From Hyphomicrobiales bacterium (GTDB taxonomy: Bacteria > Pseudomonadota > Alphaproteobacteria > Rickettsiales > JACKKO01), in assembly GCA_024236395.1 (NCBI GenBank), contig JACKKO010000002.1:62001-126000 (forward strand): DNA of 64,000 nucleotides. Reading direction: 5' to 3'. Below the pieces are notes generated by a model. It worked only from the letters and a program-made list of their open reading frames with translations, searched no databases and was not told the origin of the DNA. This document shows positions 53,974-63,976 of the stretch, piece by piece; the first letter of the stretch is position 1, and each line of letters starts with the position of its first letter. The translations under genes were made by a program, and so were the position numbers.

Positions 53974-55320
53974 ATGAGTACGACGATTGCCGCCTTTATT
54001 GCCGCCGCCTTCTGTACCGCCGTGGCGCTGCTGTGTTTTATCCTGTGGCAGCGCGCCAAAGCGCGGGCAGATCACCTGCAGCTCAGCGCCGAAAAAGCCG
54101 AGGCCGAACGCGTGCAGGCCCTCACCGACTGGGAAGACGAGCACACCGCCCGCGTGGAAGCCGAAACCGCTGCGCGGCTGGCCGAGCAACAGCTCCGCCT
54201 GATGCGGGAAGAAATGGCCAACTGGGAAAAAACCAAGGCACAGCACCTGGAGGCAGCAAAAGCCTCGTTGTTGCAGGCAGGCAGTGAACTATCCAATAAA
54301 TTGCTGGCGGATCATAAACGTGAAGCCGAGGCCGCCCGCATAGAGAACACCAAACGCGTGAAAGAAACCACCGAAGAATTACTGAAAAACCATAAGGTTA
54401 TTTCGGAGTCGATGCAGTCTCTCTATGACCAGGTAAAGGATTCCCGCGCCACCATTGAAACCGTGCAGCGGGCACTGCTTTCCCCTTCCGGTGCCGGGCA
54501 ACTGGCAGAGATTACACTGGAAAATATCCTACGTGCCTCCGGGCTGATCCGCGATAAGGACTATACCATTCAGCACCATATCAGTACCACAGAGGGCAGC
54601 AATTTACGGCCGGATGCCGTGGTCTATCTGCCAGGTGCCGCGGCACTGGCCATTGATTGCAAAGCCTCCAAGCATTTTATGGCGTTGGGCGAAGCCGAAG
54701 ACGGCTCTGAGGAAGAAAAGGCCGCACTGCAAAACCTGCGCCGCACTATGCAGCAGCATCTGCACGATCTCGCCAAACGGGATTACGCCAACGCGCTGGC
54801 CGAGCAGTATAGCAAAACCCGCCAGCACCCATTGGAGAACGCCTATACACTGATGTTCCTGCCTTCTGAAACCGCACTGGAAAAGCTATACATCGCCGAC
54901 CCGCAATTCCAGGAGCGTGCCGTTAAACAGAACATTCTACCTGCCGGCCCTTCGGGGCTGGTGCATGTGCTGATGCAATCCCGCCTGCTGATTGCTCACG
55001 CCCAACAGGAAGAAAACGCCAAGCAAATTCTGGAAGAGGTCAAGAAGCTCATGGCCAGCATTGGCCGCATGTATGATCTTTCTTCCGGGCTGGGCAAAAA
55101 CCTCAAAGGCGCAATGGAGAAATACGATCAGTTCGCCCGGGCGTTTAATTCCACGTTCCTCAGCAAGGCGCAGAATATTGAAAAACTGGGGGTACAACCA
55201 CCCAGAACCCTGCCCAAAACCCATCTGCCACGGTATCACGTTTCCTCACAGGAAGCGTTGATTGAAAGTGATGCCAGCGAGGAAAATGCCAGCCCGGCAC
55301 TGGAACAGATTGAGGTTTAA
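53974..55320 (+). CDS. rmuC: RmuC family protein (DNA recombination)
   Basis: 448 aa from ATG 53974. N-terminal membrane helix (residues about 4-24), a long coiled coil (25-170), then the RmuC nuclease-like domain: 'GAGQLAEITLENILRASGLIRDKDYTIQ', 'LRPDAVVYLPGAAALAIDCKAS', 'FLPSETALEKLYIADPQFQE'. RmuC limits DNA inversions and genome rearrangement. Divergent from glmU. Confidence 0.95.
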   Translation: MSTTIAAFIAAAFCTAVALLCFILWQRAKARADHLQLSAEKAEAERVQALTDWEDEHTARVEAETAARLAEQQLRLMREEMANWEKTKAQHLEAAKASLLQAGSELSNKLLADHKREAEAARIENTKRVKETTEELLKNHKVISESMQSLYDQVKDSRATIETVQRALLSPSGAGQLAEITLENILRASGLIRDKDYTIQHHISTTEGSNLRPDAVVYLPGAAALAIDCKASKHFMALGEAEDGSEEEKAALQNLRRTMQQHLHDLAKRDYANALAEQYSKTRQHPLENAYTLMFLPSETALEKLYIADPQFQERAVKQNILPAGPSGLVHVLMQSRLLIAHAQQEENAKQILEEVKKLMASIGRMYDLSSGLGKNLKGAMEKYDQFARAFNSTFLSKAQNIEKLGVQPPRTLPKTHLPRYHVSSQEALIESDASEENASPALEQIEV

Positions 55321-55322
55321 GG

Positions 55323-56540
55323 CTACTGCCCTGTGGTGCGGCGGTAAATATTCAGTGTCAGATCGTCCATCGCGAAATTCCCCACCCGCTCCTGGAAATT
55401 CTGCACCAGCGTATCCACTATCTGCTGTGCACTGAGCGTTCCAGTCTGGCACATCTGGCTGAAATTAGCCTTAAGGTCTTCTTCCGTGATGTGTTCACCA
55501 TTCTCATTCTCCGCTTCCACGTAGGCATCGCTATAGAGCAGCAATGCATCATCGGGCCGGAAGGAAATCATCTTGGTATCATACTGCACATCTGGTAGCA
55601 CTCCCAAGGGTATACCGCTACTATCCAGCGCCTGAACTCTGCCTGTTTCACGTTCATAAAGCAGGGGTTGCGGGGAGCCTGTTCCGCTATAGAGCAGCAC
55701 GTTCTGCGCAATATCCACGATCCCATAAAATACTGTGGCAAAGTGCCCTTTCCCCAGCAGCTGGTTGAGCTGAGTGTTCAACTCCGTCAGGATACCGCCC
55801 GGGTCTACCAGCGCGACGATCTTTTTTTCCGTCATGATGGTATGGAAACGGAACACATTGATGGCCGAATGAATCCCGTGGCCGGAGAAATCAACAATAT
55901 AGAAGGCAAACTGCTTCTCCGATATGGGGCGTTGCCCCCAGAAATCTCCACCAATCTCTGAAATTGGTTTAAAAAATGAACCAATCTGCATCTGGTAACG
56001 CCGGGAGAAAACATCGATCTGCCTCTGTTCCGGGAGTAATGAACCCAGCATGTCCGCTGCCTGATCAACCTCACTTTTGATACGCTCCTGGTAACTTACC
56101 AGGCGACGCACAAGATTCTGGTTTTCAAGGTGAATATTTGTTCTCGCAATCAGTTCTTTTGGATCTATTGGCTTGCCAATAAAATCAGTTGCCCCTGCGG
56201 TAAAAATTTTGGCCTTAGTCTCCGAATTCACAAGCGTGGATTGCACCAAAATTGGCATTTGCTTAAATTCCGTGTTTTTCCGTATCCGGGAACAATATTC
56301 CGTTCCATCCAGCTTTGGCATCATAATATCCAATACAACCAAATCAGGATGTATCTTCATTGTTTTTCGTAGCGCCTCTTCGCCGTCTGCAGCGAAGTCC
56401 AGATTGACAAACCCATTAGCGAGATATATTTCCTTTACAATCATACGGTTAAAAGCCGCATCATCCACAATCAGAATGCGTGCTTTTTTAATCTGATCAT
56501 CAATCAGCTGATCAACCTGCTCTGAAAAAATAAACGACAA
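55323..56540 (-). CDS. Receiver-PP2C (RsbU/SpoIIE-type) phosphatase response regulator
   Basis: 405 aa. Receiver domain with 'ILIVDDAAFNRMIV' and phosphoacceptor Asp in 'LVVLDIMMPKLDG' (residue ~70), then a helical linker (140-190) and a PP2C-like SpoIIE domain with 'GGDFWGQRP', 'IVDFSGHGIHSA' and 'LYSDAYVEAEN'. Such proteins dephosphorylate a STAS-domain antagonist, here likely the product of the gene just upstream. The start is TTG 56540, as no suitable ATG exists. It ends the chemotaxis operon, so a partner-switch is tied to chemotaxis. Confidence 0.92.
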   Translation of the reverse strand: MSFIFSEQVDQLIDDQIKKARILIVDDAAFNRMIVKEIYLANGFVNLDFAADGEEALRKTMKIHPDLVVLDIMMPKLDGTEYCSRIRKNTEFKQMPILVQSTLVNSETKAKIFTAGATDFIGKPIDPKELIARTNIHLENQNLVRRLVSYQERIKSEVDQAADMLGSLLPEQRQIDVFSRRYQMQIGSFFKPISEIGGDFWGQRPISEKQFAFYIVDFSGHGIHSAINVFRFHTIMTEKKIVALVDPGGILTELNTQLNQLLGKGHFATVFYGIVDIAQNVLLYSGTGSPQPLLYERETGRVQALDSSGIPLGVLPDVQYDTKMISFRPDDALLLYSDAYVEAENENGEHITEEDLKANFSQMCQTGTLSAQQIVDTLVQNFQERVGNFAMDDLTLNIYRRTTGQ

Positions 56541-56570
56541 GTGCTTTACCGCTTACGACAATCGGGAAGA

Positions 56571-56876
56571 TTACGAATGGATAGAGAATAAGGTATCAAA
56601 CTTTGCCACTTTAAACATTTTCTGAATAGATTCCCGTGGCCGTAACAATACGATTTTTACATCACGCTTCTGGGCTTCTTCCCGTGCGATCAGCAGCATA
56701 CCCATGGCTGAGGAGTCAATAAAATCAACATCCTCCATATTGATGGTTACACCAGTATAGGATTCCTTCTGCAGTAATTTCAGCATTTCCTTAAAACGTT
56801 CATGATCGGCAAAGGTAAACTTCCCCGTTATCTTAAATGTCAGGTTGGATGCTTCTTTATTTATTGAGAATTGCAT
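56571..56876 (-). CDS. STAS-domain anti-sigma-factor antagonist-like protein
   Basis: 101 aa, a single STAS domain. The phospho-acceptor motif 'DSSAMGMLL' has Ser next to Asp, at the position of the phosphorylated Ser in RsbV/SpoIIAA. It is the likely substrate of the PP2C protein encoded next. No anti-sigma kinase (RsbW) gene is in the window. Confidence 0.92.
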   Translation of the reverse strand: MQFSINKEASNLTFKITGKFTFADHERFKEMLKLLQKESYTGVTINMEDVDFIDSSAMGMLLIAREEAQKRDVKIVLLRPRESIQKMFKVAKFDTLFSIHS

Positions 56877-56906
56877 ATATCTACTACCTTATAGCTTCAT
56901 CACCCA

Positions 56907-58118
56907 TCAAAATAACTCAATATCATCGTCTTCTGCTGTTTCAGCCTGCTGTTCCCCTGTTTCCTTACTACCCTCACGCAGTCCTTTCACCGCCAGTTCT
57001 TTCTCAAACAGCCGCGCAAATTCCGATAGGGTAAATGATTTCAGGATGCCTTCAATATAATGTTTCTGTACCTCTTTACTACCCTCTGTACTGATGTGCG
57101 AAGAACGCTTCATTATTTCTCCTACCGCGCCAGAGAGGAAATCCAATACATTAACACTGTTTTCAATATATTGCGAGGTACGATCCTGGAACTGGATCAA
57201 TACCGTCAACGCAGTAATAGCATCAGAGGTACGTTGTGAGTCACTGGCGGCATTTTCCAGTACTTTTTTGAAGTTCTCGTTCTGCGAGATCAGGCTCTTC
57301 ATAAAGAGCTCCAGCTCATCCTGTGCGGCCATACTCTCCGACATATCCGTGGTCGCCACTTCTTTCAGCGTTTGATATCCCTGCCGTACGTTATCGGAGA
57401 GCTTATCAATCTTTACTTTCATTTCGTCAGAAAGTGCGTTGATCTCCTTGGAAACCGAGCGCACTTCATTCGCCACCACGGCAAACCCTTTGCCAGCTTC
57501 TCCTGCGCGGGAAGATTCAATGGTAGCATTCAGGGAAAGCAGGTTGGTTTGTTTATTGATCGCCTGAATCCGCGTGGTAAAGCGCTCAATATCATGAATT
57601 GCCTCAATGGCATCATCCAGACTGAACACCATTGTCATCGCATTCTTGGATATATAGAGAATTTTCTCAACCGTGTTGGAGAGCGTATTTTTGAACAGAT
57701 CAAAAAACTCATCCAAGGTAATCTTCTGTGAGCCTACCGAAAGGTGACTGGCCATCTCCACCACCTGCTGTACGGAATCTGCCTGGCCTTTTGCACCTTC
57801 GGCCAGTTCCTTAAACTGCTCACTCAGGCTGGAGGCACTTTCGCATACCAGCTTTGATATCTCTGGCAGTTTTTGTATGAGCGCCTGCTGTGCTACCGCA
57901 GTCACACTGCCTAGCACCAACCATTGTTCAAGCAGCTCCTTCTCAGCAGCCCCTAACGTAGACTTAGCAACAGGTGCAGGTGCCTCTGTCTTTTCCTGCG
58001 CCTGCACTGCGGCAACACCAGGACGTCCCGCCACCTCTGGCGCATTAGGGGATTCCACGTTATGCAAGGCATCTGCAGTTTCTGCCTCGATTGGAACGGT
58101 CGCGGTATTTTGTTTCAT
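56907..58118 (-). CDS. Soluble methyl-accepting-chemotaxis-like signalling protein
   Basis: 403 aa without transmembrane helices. Low-complexity N-terminus (1-60), then helical bundle with the MCP hairpin tip region '[39 protein letters not shown]' at about residues 196-234. The helical stretch after this is short. It probably signals to CheA-CheW in the cytoplasm. AAGGGCG precedes the ATG. Confidence 0.92.
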   Translation of the reverse strand: MKQNTATVPIEAETADALHNVESPNAPEVAGRPGVAAVQAQEKTEAPAPVAKSTLGAAEKELLEQWLVLGSVTAVAQQALIQKLPEISKLVCESASSLSEQFKELAEGAKGQADSVQQVVEMASHLSVGSQKITLDEFFDLFKNTLSNTVEKILYISKNAMTMVFSLDDAIEAIHDIERFTTRIQAINKQTNLLSLNATIESSRAGEAGKGFAVVANEVRSVSKEINALSDEMKVKIDKLSDNVRQGYQTLKEVATTDMSESMAAQDELELFMKSLISQNENFKKVLENAASDSQRTSDAITALTVLIQFQDRTSQYIENSVNVLDFLSGAVGEIMKRSSHISTEGSKEVQKHYIEGILKSFTLSEFARLFEKELAVKGLREGSKETGEQQAETAEDDDIELF

Positions 58119-58133
58119 AAGCGCCCTTCTTTT

Positions 58134-59198
58134 TTACGCACTGCACTGTTCCACTATTGCCTGCGCTACTTTTGCAAGTGGCAATTGCACATCTACTGCC
58201 CCGGCGAGATATGCTGCCTTTGGCATGCCATACACTACGCTGGACTGCTCATCCTGCCCGATAGTATACGCGCCTGACTTCTTTAAGGCCAGCATTCCCT
58301 TCGCTCCGTCCTTTCCCATTCCAGTGAGTATGGCAGCAATGGCACGGTTCCCGGCTGAAGATTCGGCAATGGAATCAAACATCACATCCACCGAAGGACG
58401 ATGACCAGAGACTTTTTCCTCATTATCTGCGCCAAGACGACAGATAAACCCGTGTCCAATCCGTGCAAGGCTAAGGCGCAAATGCCGGTCTCCCGGTGCA
58501 ATATAGACATTGCCGTTTTTTACTTCCATGCCATCCTGCGCCTCCTGCACTGTCATTTCAGACATTTTATCCATGCGTTCAGCAAAGGAATGGGTAAACC
58601 CTGGCGGCATATGCTGTGTCACAAACACCGGCGGTGTATCCTTTGGCAAGCGTGTAATTATCTCTCGCAATGCCTCCACTCCACCAGTCGATGCACCAAT
58701 AGCAATAATCTTCTCCTTGAACTTCTTTCCCGCAGAGGAAATAACGTGATCTGCAGATCCCACTTTCAGGGGGTTAAGTGCACGCACTTTAGCACGTGCA
58801 GCTGCCTTCACCTTCTCTAGCAGCTCATCCCGCATATCATCTATGCTTACACCCAGCGAATTCATCGGCTTCCCGATACAATCAACTGCCCCCAGTTCCA
58901 ATGCGCGAATTGTTTCATGTGCCCCTTTTTGAGTGAGAGAGGACACCATCACCACAGGCATTGGACGTAGGGTCATGATCTTTTCAAGAAAAGAAAGCCC
59001 ATCCATCTTGGGCATTTCGATATCCAGCGTGATAACATCGGGATCCAGGCGCTTAATCATATCCCGCGCAATGATAGGGTTCATTGCCGCACCTACCACC
59101 TCAATTTCCGGGTCATCATTCAGTACACGCGCAAACATCTGGCGCACAAACGCAGAATCATCAACAACCAGAACCTTGATTTTTCGTCCTCCTGACAT
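58134..59198 (-). CDS. cheB: CheB, chemotaxis methylesterase/glutaminase response regulator
   Basis: 354 aa from ATG 59198. Receiver domain ('KVLVVDDSAFVRQMFARVL', phosphoacceptor in 'VITLDIEMPKMDG'), then methylesterase domain with catalytic Ser in 'IGASTGGVEAL', His in 'VTQHMPPGFTHSFAERMD' and Asp in 'GMGKDGAKG'. Removes methyl groups from receptors. A TTG 15 nt upstream is a poorer start. Confidence 0.97.
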   Translation of the reverse strand: MSGGRKIKVLVVDDSAFVRQMFARVLNDDPEIEVVGAAMNPIIARDMIKRLDPDVITLDIEMPKMDGLSFLEKIMTLRPMPVVMVSSLTQKGAHETIRALELGAVDCIGKPMNSLGVSIDDMRDELLEKVKAAARAKVRALNPLKVGSADHVISSAGKKFKEKIIAIGASTGGVEALREIITRLPKDTPPVFVTQHMPPGFTHSFAERMDKMSEMTVQEAQDGMEVKNGNVYIAPGDRHLRLSLARIGHGFICRLGADNEEKVSGHRPSVDVMFDSIAESSAGNRAIAAILTGMGKDGAKGMLALKKSGAYTIGQDEQSSVVYGMPKAAYLAGAVDVQLPLAKVAQAIVEQCSA

Positions 59199-59216
59199 GT
59201 TTACACCGCCCAAATG

Positions 59217-59867
59217 CTAGAATAACTCAACATTCTTAGCACCGGCCTTCTTGGTATCAGATTCACGCAGGGACTGCTGGTATTCGCGTTCTTTATCCAC
59301 CACAATCATATCGTTTTTACGTGTCAATTTCCGCACCATTACTTTACCGGTATCTGGATAATAATGCACTCGGCGGGGGAATGTACCACCCACATCCTCC
59401 GAAACCGCCTTCAGTCCTTCGTCTTTCAGAAACTGACGGACAAAGGCAATGTTCTTATCCCCAATCATGGATGTGTTCTGGATTACATTGCCGCCACCAA
59501 ATATCTTCACTTCCAGTCGTTCTTTCTTACCGCCCAGTTTCATAATACTATTAATCAGCTGTTCCATGGCAAACGCGCCATAACGCGTAGACTCATCCAG
59601 AACCTTCCCACCTGCAGTATCACCCGGCAGGAGGAAGTGATTCATCCCCCCTACACCGGCCACTGGATCCCGGACACAGGCGGCAATACACGACCCCAGA
59701 ATAGTAACCAGCATTTCACCACGATCCGCTGTTACATAACAATCCCCAGAGAATAGTTTGACCACGCTGATTTCATGAATCTGGTCATAGTAACGGCCAA
59801 CACCGTCATAATAATCGCCCACCTGGGTCTTTTCTGTATCCGTTCTTCGTATTGGGAAATTTCTCAT
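59217..59867 (-). CDS. cheD: CheD, receptor glutamine deamidase
   Basis: 216 aa. 'VTILGSCIAACVRDPVAGVGGMNHFLLPGD' has the catalytic Cys (GSC) and His (MNHF); 'GGGNV' and 'IGDKNIAFVRQFL' follow. The N-terminal 45 residues are longer than usual. Deamidates receptor Gln residues; its ATG overlaps the cheR stop. Confidence 0.97.
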   Translation of the reverse strand: MRNFPIRRTDTEKTQVGDYYDGVGRYYDQIHEISVVKLFSGDCYVTADRGEMLVTILGSCIAACVRDPVAGVGGMNHFLLPGDTAGGKVLDESTRYGAFAMEQLINSIMKLGGKKERLEVKIFGGGNVIQNTSMIGDKNIAFVRQFLKDEGLKAVSEDVGGTFPRRVHYYPDTGKVMVRKLTRKNDMIVVDKEREYQQSLRESDTKKAGAKNVELF

Positions 59868-60709
59868 GCAACCCTCTGGTAAATCGTCTTTCCCTTTGAA
59901 GCAAATTTTGTCGTAATGTTAAAGAGATTTTCGGAATGTCCGATAAATAAAGTGCTGCCGGATGGCATCACTGAGGCAAAGCGATCAAATACGACCCGCT
60001 GTGTATCTTTGCTAAAATAAATCACAACATTGCGGCAAAAAACTACATCAAACGGACCTTTTACCGGCCATGACTCCAGGAGATTCAGCTTCTTAAAGGC
60101 TATCAACGGACGAATTTCCTTAGCCATAGAAGCCTTATCCGTACCCGCTATCGGCTCAACATATTTCTGGTACATACGTGGGATACGCTCTGCCGCCTGC
60201 ATATCATATTCACCACGAACACCCGTATCCAACATATTTGTATCAATATCCGTTGCCAGAATTTTTATATCCCAGTTCTTCAGATTGGGAATAGCCTGGT
60301 GTAAAACCATCGCAATCGAATACGGCTCCATACCTGCCGAACACCCGGCTGACCAGATTCGGATACGCCGCGAACGCGGGTGATTCAGCCACTCCGGAAT
60401 AATTACGTCCCGTAGATGGTCAAAATGATGCCCTTCGCGGAAAAAATGTGTAAGATTCGTGGTAATCGCATTCACGAACTCCACAAGCTCATCCTGCCCC
60501 GCATCGCTTTGTAGAAATTTCAGATAATCGCTGAAGTGCTTATAGCCCTGAGCACGCAACCGGCGCGCTAAGCGGGAGTAGACCATATTCTTTTTGTGTT
60601 CCGCAAGTACAATCCCGACTTTTTGACCTACCAGTTCGCTGATATGCTGGAAGTCTTTATCAGTAAAGACAAACTCACGATCCTGAAGCTCCGGTATCGT
60701 CTGCGGCAT
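59864..60709 (-). CDS. cheR: CheR, chemotaxis receptor methyltransferase
   Basis: 281 aa. N-terminal helical domain (1-85), then SAM-binding domain with 'IWSAGCSAGMEPYSIAMVL' and 'FDVVFCRNVVIYF'. Methylates receptor Glu residues. Between cheW and cheD. Confidence 0.97.
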   Translation of the reverse strand: MPQTIPELQDREFVFTDKDFQHISELVGQKVGIVLAEHKKNMVYSRLARRLRAQGYKHFSDYLKFLQSDAGQDELVEFVNAITTNLTHFFREGHHFDHLRDVIIPEWLNHPRSRRIRIWSAGCSAGMEPYSIAMVLHQAIPNLKNWDIKILATDIDTNMLDTGVRGEYDMQAAERIPRMYQKYVEPIAGTDKASMAKEIRPLIAFKKLNLLESWPVKGPFDVVFCRNVVIYFSKDTQRVVFDRFASVMPSGSTLFIGHSENLFNITTKFASKGKTIYQRVA

Positions 60710-60720
60710 AGCCCCTTCCT

Positions 60721-61239
60721 TTACGCTGCACTGGCAGCAGCAACTTTATCTGTTACCGAGGAAGATACCAGATGCTCCACGTCCAGCACAATCACCATAT
60801 TCTCTTCTAACCCAATCAGCCCACTTACATACGCATCATCAATGTCGATATCCGGGCTAGAACTGGGTGCCGGACGGACCTGACTTGCTTTCACTGTAAG
60901 AATATCCGAAACAGCATCCACTAATATCCCCAAGGTTCGTCCGCCAGCAGCAATATAAATGACAACATTTTTATCATCTGCCTCCGTTGTTCCGTTACCA
61001 AACCGACATTTCAGATCGTAAACCGGAATGACCACACCGCGCAGATTAATCACACCACGCATATATTCCGGTGAATTGGGAATACGGGTTGCTTCTGTCC
61101 ATCCCTTAATCTCACGCACCGTCATAATATCCAGTGCATACACTGAATTTTCTACACTGAACGTCAGGAACTGACGGTTTTCTTCAATGGCTTCCGCCTC
61201 TTCTTCCGGTTGATTATCATTCATATCCTTATTACTCAT
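60721..61239 (-). CDS. cheW: CheW, chemotaxis coupling protein
   Basis: 172 aa. 'FLTFSVENSVYALDIMTVREI' and 'MRGVINLRGVVIPVYDLKCRFG' with the Arg-Gly motif that binds receptor tips. The N-terminus (acidic 20 residues) is longer than typical. AAGGAGG precedes the ATG. Confidence 0.97.
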   Translation of the reverse strand: MSNKDMNDNQPEEEAEAIEENRQFLTFSVENSVYALDIMTVREIKGWTEATRIPNSPEYMRGVINLRGVVIPVYDLKCRFGNGTTEADDKNVVIYIAAGGRTLGILVDAVSDILTVKASQVRPAPSSSPDIDIDDAYVSGLIGLEENMVIVLDVEHLVSSSVTDKVAAASAA

Positions 61240-61254
61240 ACTCCCCTCCTTGCG

Positions 61255-63276
61255 TTATGCAACTCTTCGCATAGGTTGTGCCATTTGCTGCAATTGGGCA
61301 ATATCCAGAATCAATGAGACATGGCCATCACCAAGAATCGTTGCCCCGGAAATTCCTTCTACCGGATCAGTATTCTGCTCCAGGCTTTTGATAACAATCT
61401 GCTGCTGCCCTACCAGCTCGTCCACCATTAAGCCCAAACGATGCCGCCCCGTTTCCACCAATACTATCAGCCCTTCTTCTGGCCGACGCACCGCATCCCT
61501 AATACCAAATAGATCATACAAGAAGATAATCGGCACAAAATCACCACGAACGTTAATCACATAACCACCATCGGCCACATGCTTTACATCTTCTGCTTTT
61601 GGGCGCAGACTTTCGATAATGTTATTAATCGGGATGATATATTTTTCACGTCCGACGCCAACAATCATACCATCCAGAATAGCCAGTGTCAGTGGCAATG
61701 AAACGATCACCGTTGTACCCTGCCCCGGACGGTTTTCTAGTTCCAGCGTACCACCAAGACCCACGATATTTCTCTTCACCACGTCCATCCCCACACCACG
61801 TCCAGAAACGTTTGTCACCTGTTCTGCAGTAGAAAAACCGGGATGGAACACCAGATTATCGATTTCTTCATTACTCAAAGTAACGCTTGAATCTACCAAT
61901 TTTTTATCGATCGCCTTCTGTAGTACCCGTTCGCGGTTGATCCCACGCCCGTCATCAGAAACCTCAATGATAATCCGCCCGCCACGATGATCTGCCGAGA
62001 GCGTAATCAGACCCTCTTCCGGCTTTCCGGCTTCAATACGGTCTTCTCGCGACTCAATCCCGTGATCTACAGAGTTCCGGATCATATGTGTTAGCGGATC
62101 TGCCAATTGCTCAATCACCGTCTTGTCAATCTCAGTGTTCTCACCGTACATTTCAATGCGAATACTTTTACCCATCTGGGAGGCCAGGTCACGTACGATC
62201 CGTGGCATACGGGAAAATACCGTTTTTACCGGCTGCATCCGCACGGACATCACTGCTTCCTGCAATTCACGCGTATGCTGCGAAAGCTCGCCAATTCCTT
62301 GTAGCAGATCCGCATACTGATCCGCTGGCAGACCCGACACCTGTGCCCGCAGCATGGCCTGCGTAATCACCAGCTCACCCACCATATTGACCAGACGATC
62401 CACCTTGTCCAGGTCCACACGAATAGAACTAACCACACGCTGCTTTTCAGCACCGCCATCTTCGCCCTTGGCAACAGGTGCTGCCGCTTCTGGAACTGCT
62501 TCTACTGGCGCAGCGGCCGCCACCGAGGCCGCTGGCACAGTGGGAGCAACAATTGCCCCGAATTCCTGGACATGCAGACTGCATTCATCTTCTACAAATT
62601 CAAACGCCTCACGAATCGCCGCCTCACCCCCATCTGAATCCAACTCAATATTCCAGCTACCATAGCATTTTTCAGGGTCTAGCTCCGCCAGTTCCGGCAA
62701 CGCTTCAAACTTCGCTGTTACTTTAGCTTTTCCAAGCCGCATCACTTCGCGGATAATCAACAGCGGTTCATTACCGCTGGCAAATAAATCCGGGAACGGC
62801 TTGAAATCTATATCATAGAAAATCATTTCCTTAGCTACCGGCGCGGCGGCAGATTTAGCTCCTGCTGTATCCTGACTGATATTTTTACCATCAGCACTCG
62901 ATGCTATTTCCAGCTCTTCTGCCAGCTCCTTACCAAAACCCGCTGGCACCGCTTCACCCACTTGCGCTGCCTCTACCATGCGGGAAACCACATCGACGGA
63001 TTTCAGCAATAAATCAATATTGTTTCGCGTAGGCTGCACCCGCCCATCACGCATTTTATCAAGCAGCGCCTCAAGAATGTGCGTAAACCCAACGATATCA
63101 TTAAAACCAAATGCCCCTGCACCGCCTTTAATTGAATGTGCACAACGGAATATCGCGTTTAACTCTTCTTTATCGCTAGCCCCCTCTTCCAAATGGAGAA
63201 GACGCTCCTCCATTTCCTCCAGAAGCTCAAAGCACTCCGTAATATATGTGCCTTTAAACTGCTCCATATCGTCCAT
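61255..63276 (-). CDS. cheA: CheA, chemotaxis sensor histidine kinase
   Basis: 673 aa. HPt domain with phosphorylated His47 in 'RCAHSIKGGAGAFGF'; a linker with Ala/Pro-rich stretch (about 255-290); dimerisation; ATPase with 'HMIRNSVDHGIE', 'DDGRGINRERVL' and 'GRGVGMDVVKRNI'; and C-terminal CheW-like domain ('YIIPINNIIESLRP'). Drives the CheY pathway. GGGGGG precedes the ATG. Confidence 0.98.
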   Translation of the reverse strand: MDDMEQFKGTYITECFELLEEMEERLLHLEEGASDKEELNAIFRCAHSIKGGAGAFGFNDIVGFTHILEALLDKMRDGRVQPTRNNIDLLLKSVDVVSRMVEAAQVGEAVPAGFGKELAEELEIASSADGKNISQDTAGAKSAAAPVAKEMIFYDIDFKPFPDLFASGNEPLLIIREVMRLGKAKVTAKFEALPELAELDPEKCYGSWNIELDSDGGEAAIREAFEFVEDECSLHVQEFGAIVAPTVPAASVAAAAPVEAVPEAAAPVAKGEDGGAEKQRVVSSIRVDLDKVDRLVNMVGELVITQAMLRAQVSGLPADQYADLLQGIGELSQHTRELQEAVMSVRMQPVKTVFSRMPRIVRDLASQMGKSIRIEMYGENTEIDKTVIEQLADPLTHMIRNSVDHGIESREDRIEAGKPEEGLITLSADHRGGRIIIEVSDDGRGINRERVLQKAIDKKLVDSSVTLSNEEIDNLVFHPGFSTAEQVTNVSGRGVGMDVVKRNIVGLGGTLELENRPGQGTTVIVSLPLTLAILDGMIVGVGREKYIIPINNIIESLRPKAEDVKHVADGGYVINVRGDFVPIIFLYDLFGIRDAVRRPEEGLIVLVETGRHRLGLMVDELVGQQQIVIKSLEQNTDPVEGISGATILGDGHVSLILDIAQLQQMAQPMRRVA

Positions 63277-63300
63277 AGCTACGCCCCCCTTTTCATTACG

Positions 63301-63666
63301 TTAAGCGCACACTTTATTCACAACCGCTATTAACTTATCTGGCTGAAATGGCTTGACAATCCACCCTGTTGCTCCGGCAGCACGGCCTTCATCTTTCTTC
63401 GCTCCATCAGCTTCTGTAGTCAGCATCAGGATGGGCGTCGCCTGGAAATTTGGCTTTGCCCTGAGCGCCCGAATCAGCTCAATACCGTTCATATTCGGCA
63501 TATTTAGATCCGTCACCACCAGATCCACACTACCCTGACCCAGCACCTCCAGAGCATGTTTTCCATCTTCAGCTTCCAGCACCTCAAAGCCAGCCCCTTT
63601 GAGGGTAAAGGACACCATGTCCCGCATTGTTTTTGAGTCATCAACTGTTATTGCTCGCTTTGCCAT
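63301..63666 (-). CDS. cheY: CheY, single-domain response regulator
   Basis: 121 aa from ATG 63666. All conserved residues are present: Asp9/Asp10, phosphoacceptor Asp53 ('VVTDLNMPNMNG'), Thr83/84 and Lys105 ('WIVKPFQPDKL'). Overlaps the end of the STAS gene. Controls flagellar motor direction; no flagellar genes are in this window. Confidence 0.97.
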   Translation of the reverse strand: MAKRAITVDDSKTMRDMVSFTLKGAGFEVLEAEDGKHALEVLGQGSVDLVVTDLNMPNMNGIELIRALRAKPNFQATPILMLTTEADGAKKDEGRAAGATGWIVKPFQPDKLIAVVNKVCA

Positions 63667-63670
63667 AGCA

Positions 63671-63976
63671 TTATCCCCATTGTTCCATCTGTGTACATAA
63701 TCCCAGATCATACATTGCAGCACTAAATGCTTCCGATGCTGCTGTAATTTTTAATGATTTACCACGCCCCTCCAGCGTTTTAGCCAAAGAAAGCAGCACC
63801 TGCACGCATGGCGTTGTCAGCCGCTCCACACCTTCAGCATCAAGCTCCACGTCACCATCTACATCCACCCGCTTACACATCTCGTCATGCAAGCGTGATA
63901 CATAGGTGATGTCCATTGACGCAGGGAGTACAAAGGTACCGCCAGATCCACTACCCGCTTTACTTTTTCCTGCCAT
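63671..63976 (-). CDS. STAS-domain protein at the start of the chemotaxis operon
   Basis: 101 aa. STAS fold: 'FVLPASMDITYVSRLHDEM' first strands, 'VELDAEGVERLTTPCVQVLLSLAKTLEG' around residues 43-70. The Ser/Asp pair of antagonists is Thr-Thr here ('LTTPC'), so phosphorylation control may differ. GGAGG precedes the ATG. It precedes cheY directly; the upstream promoter lies beyond the window edge. Confidence 0.9.
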   Translation of the reverse strand: MAGKSKAGSGSGGTFVLPASMDITYVSRLHDEMCKRVDVDGDVELDAEGVERLTTPCVQVLLSLAKTLEGRGKSLKITAASEAFSAAMYDLGLCTQMEQWG

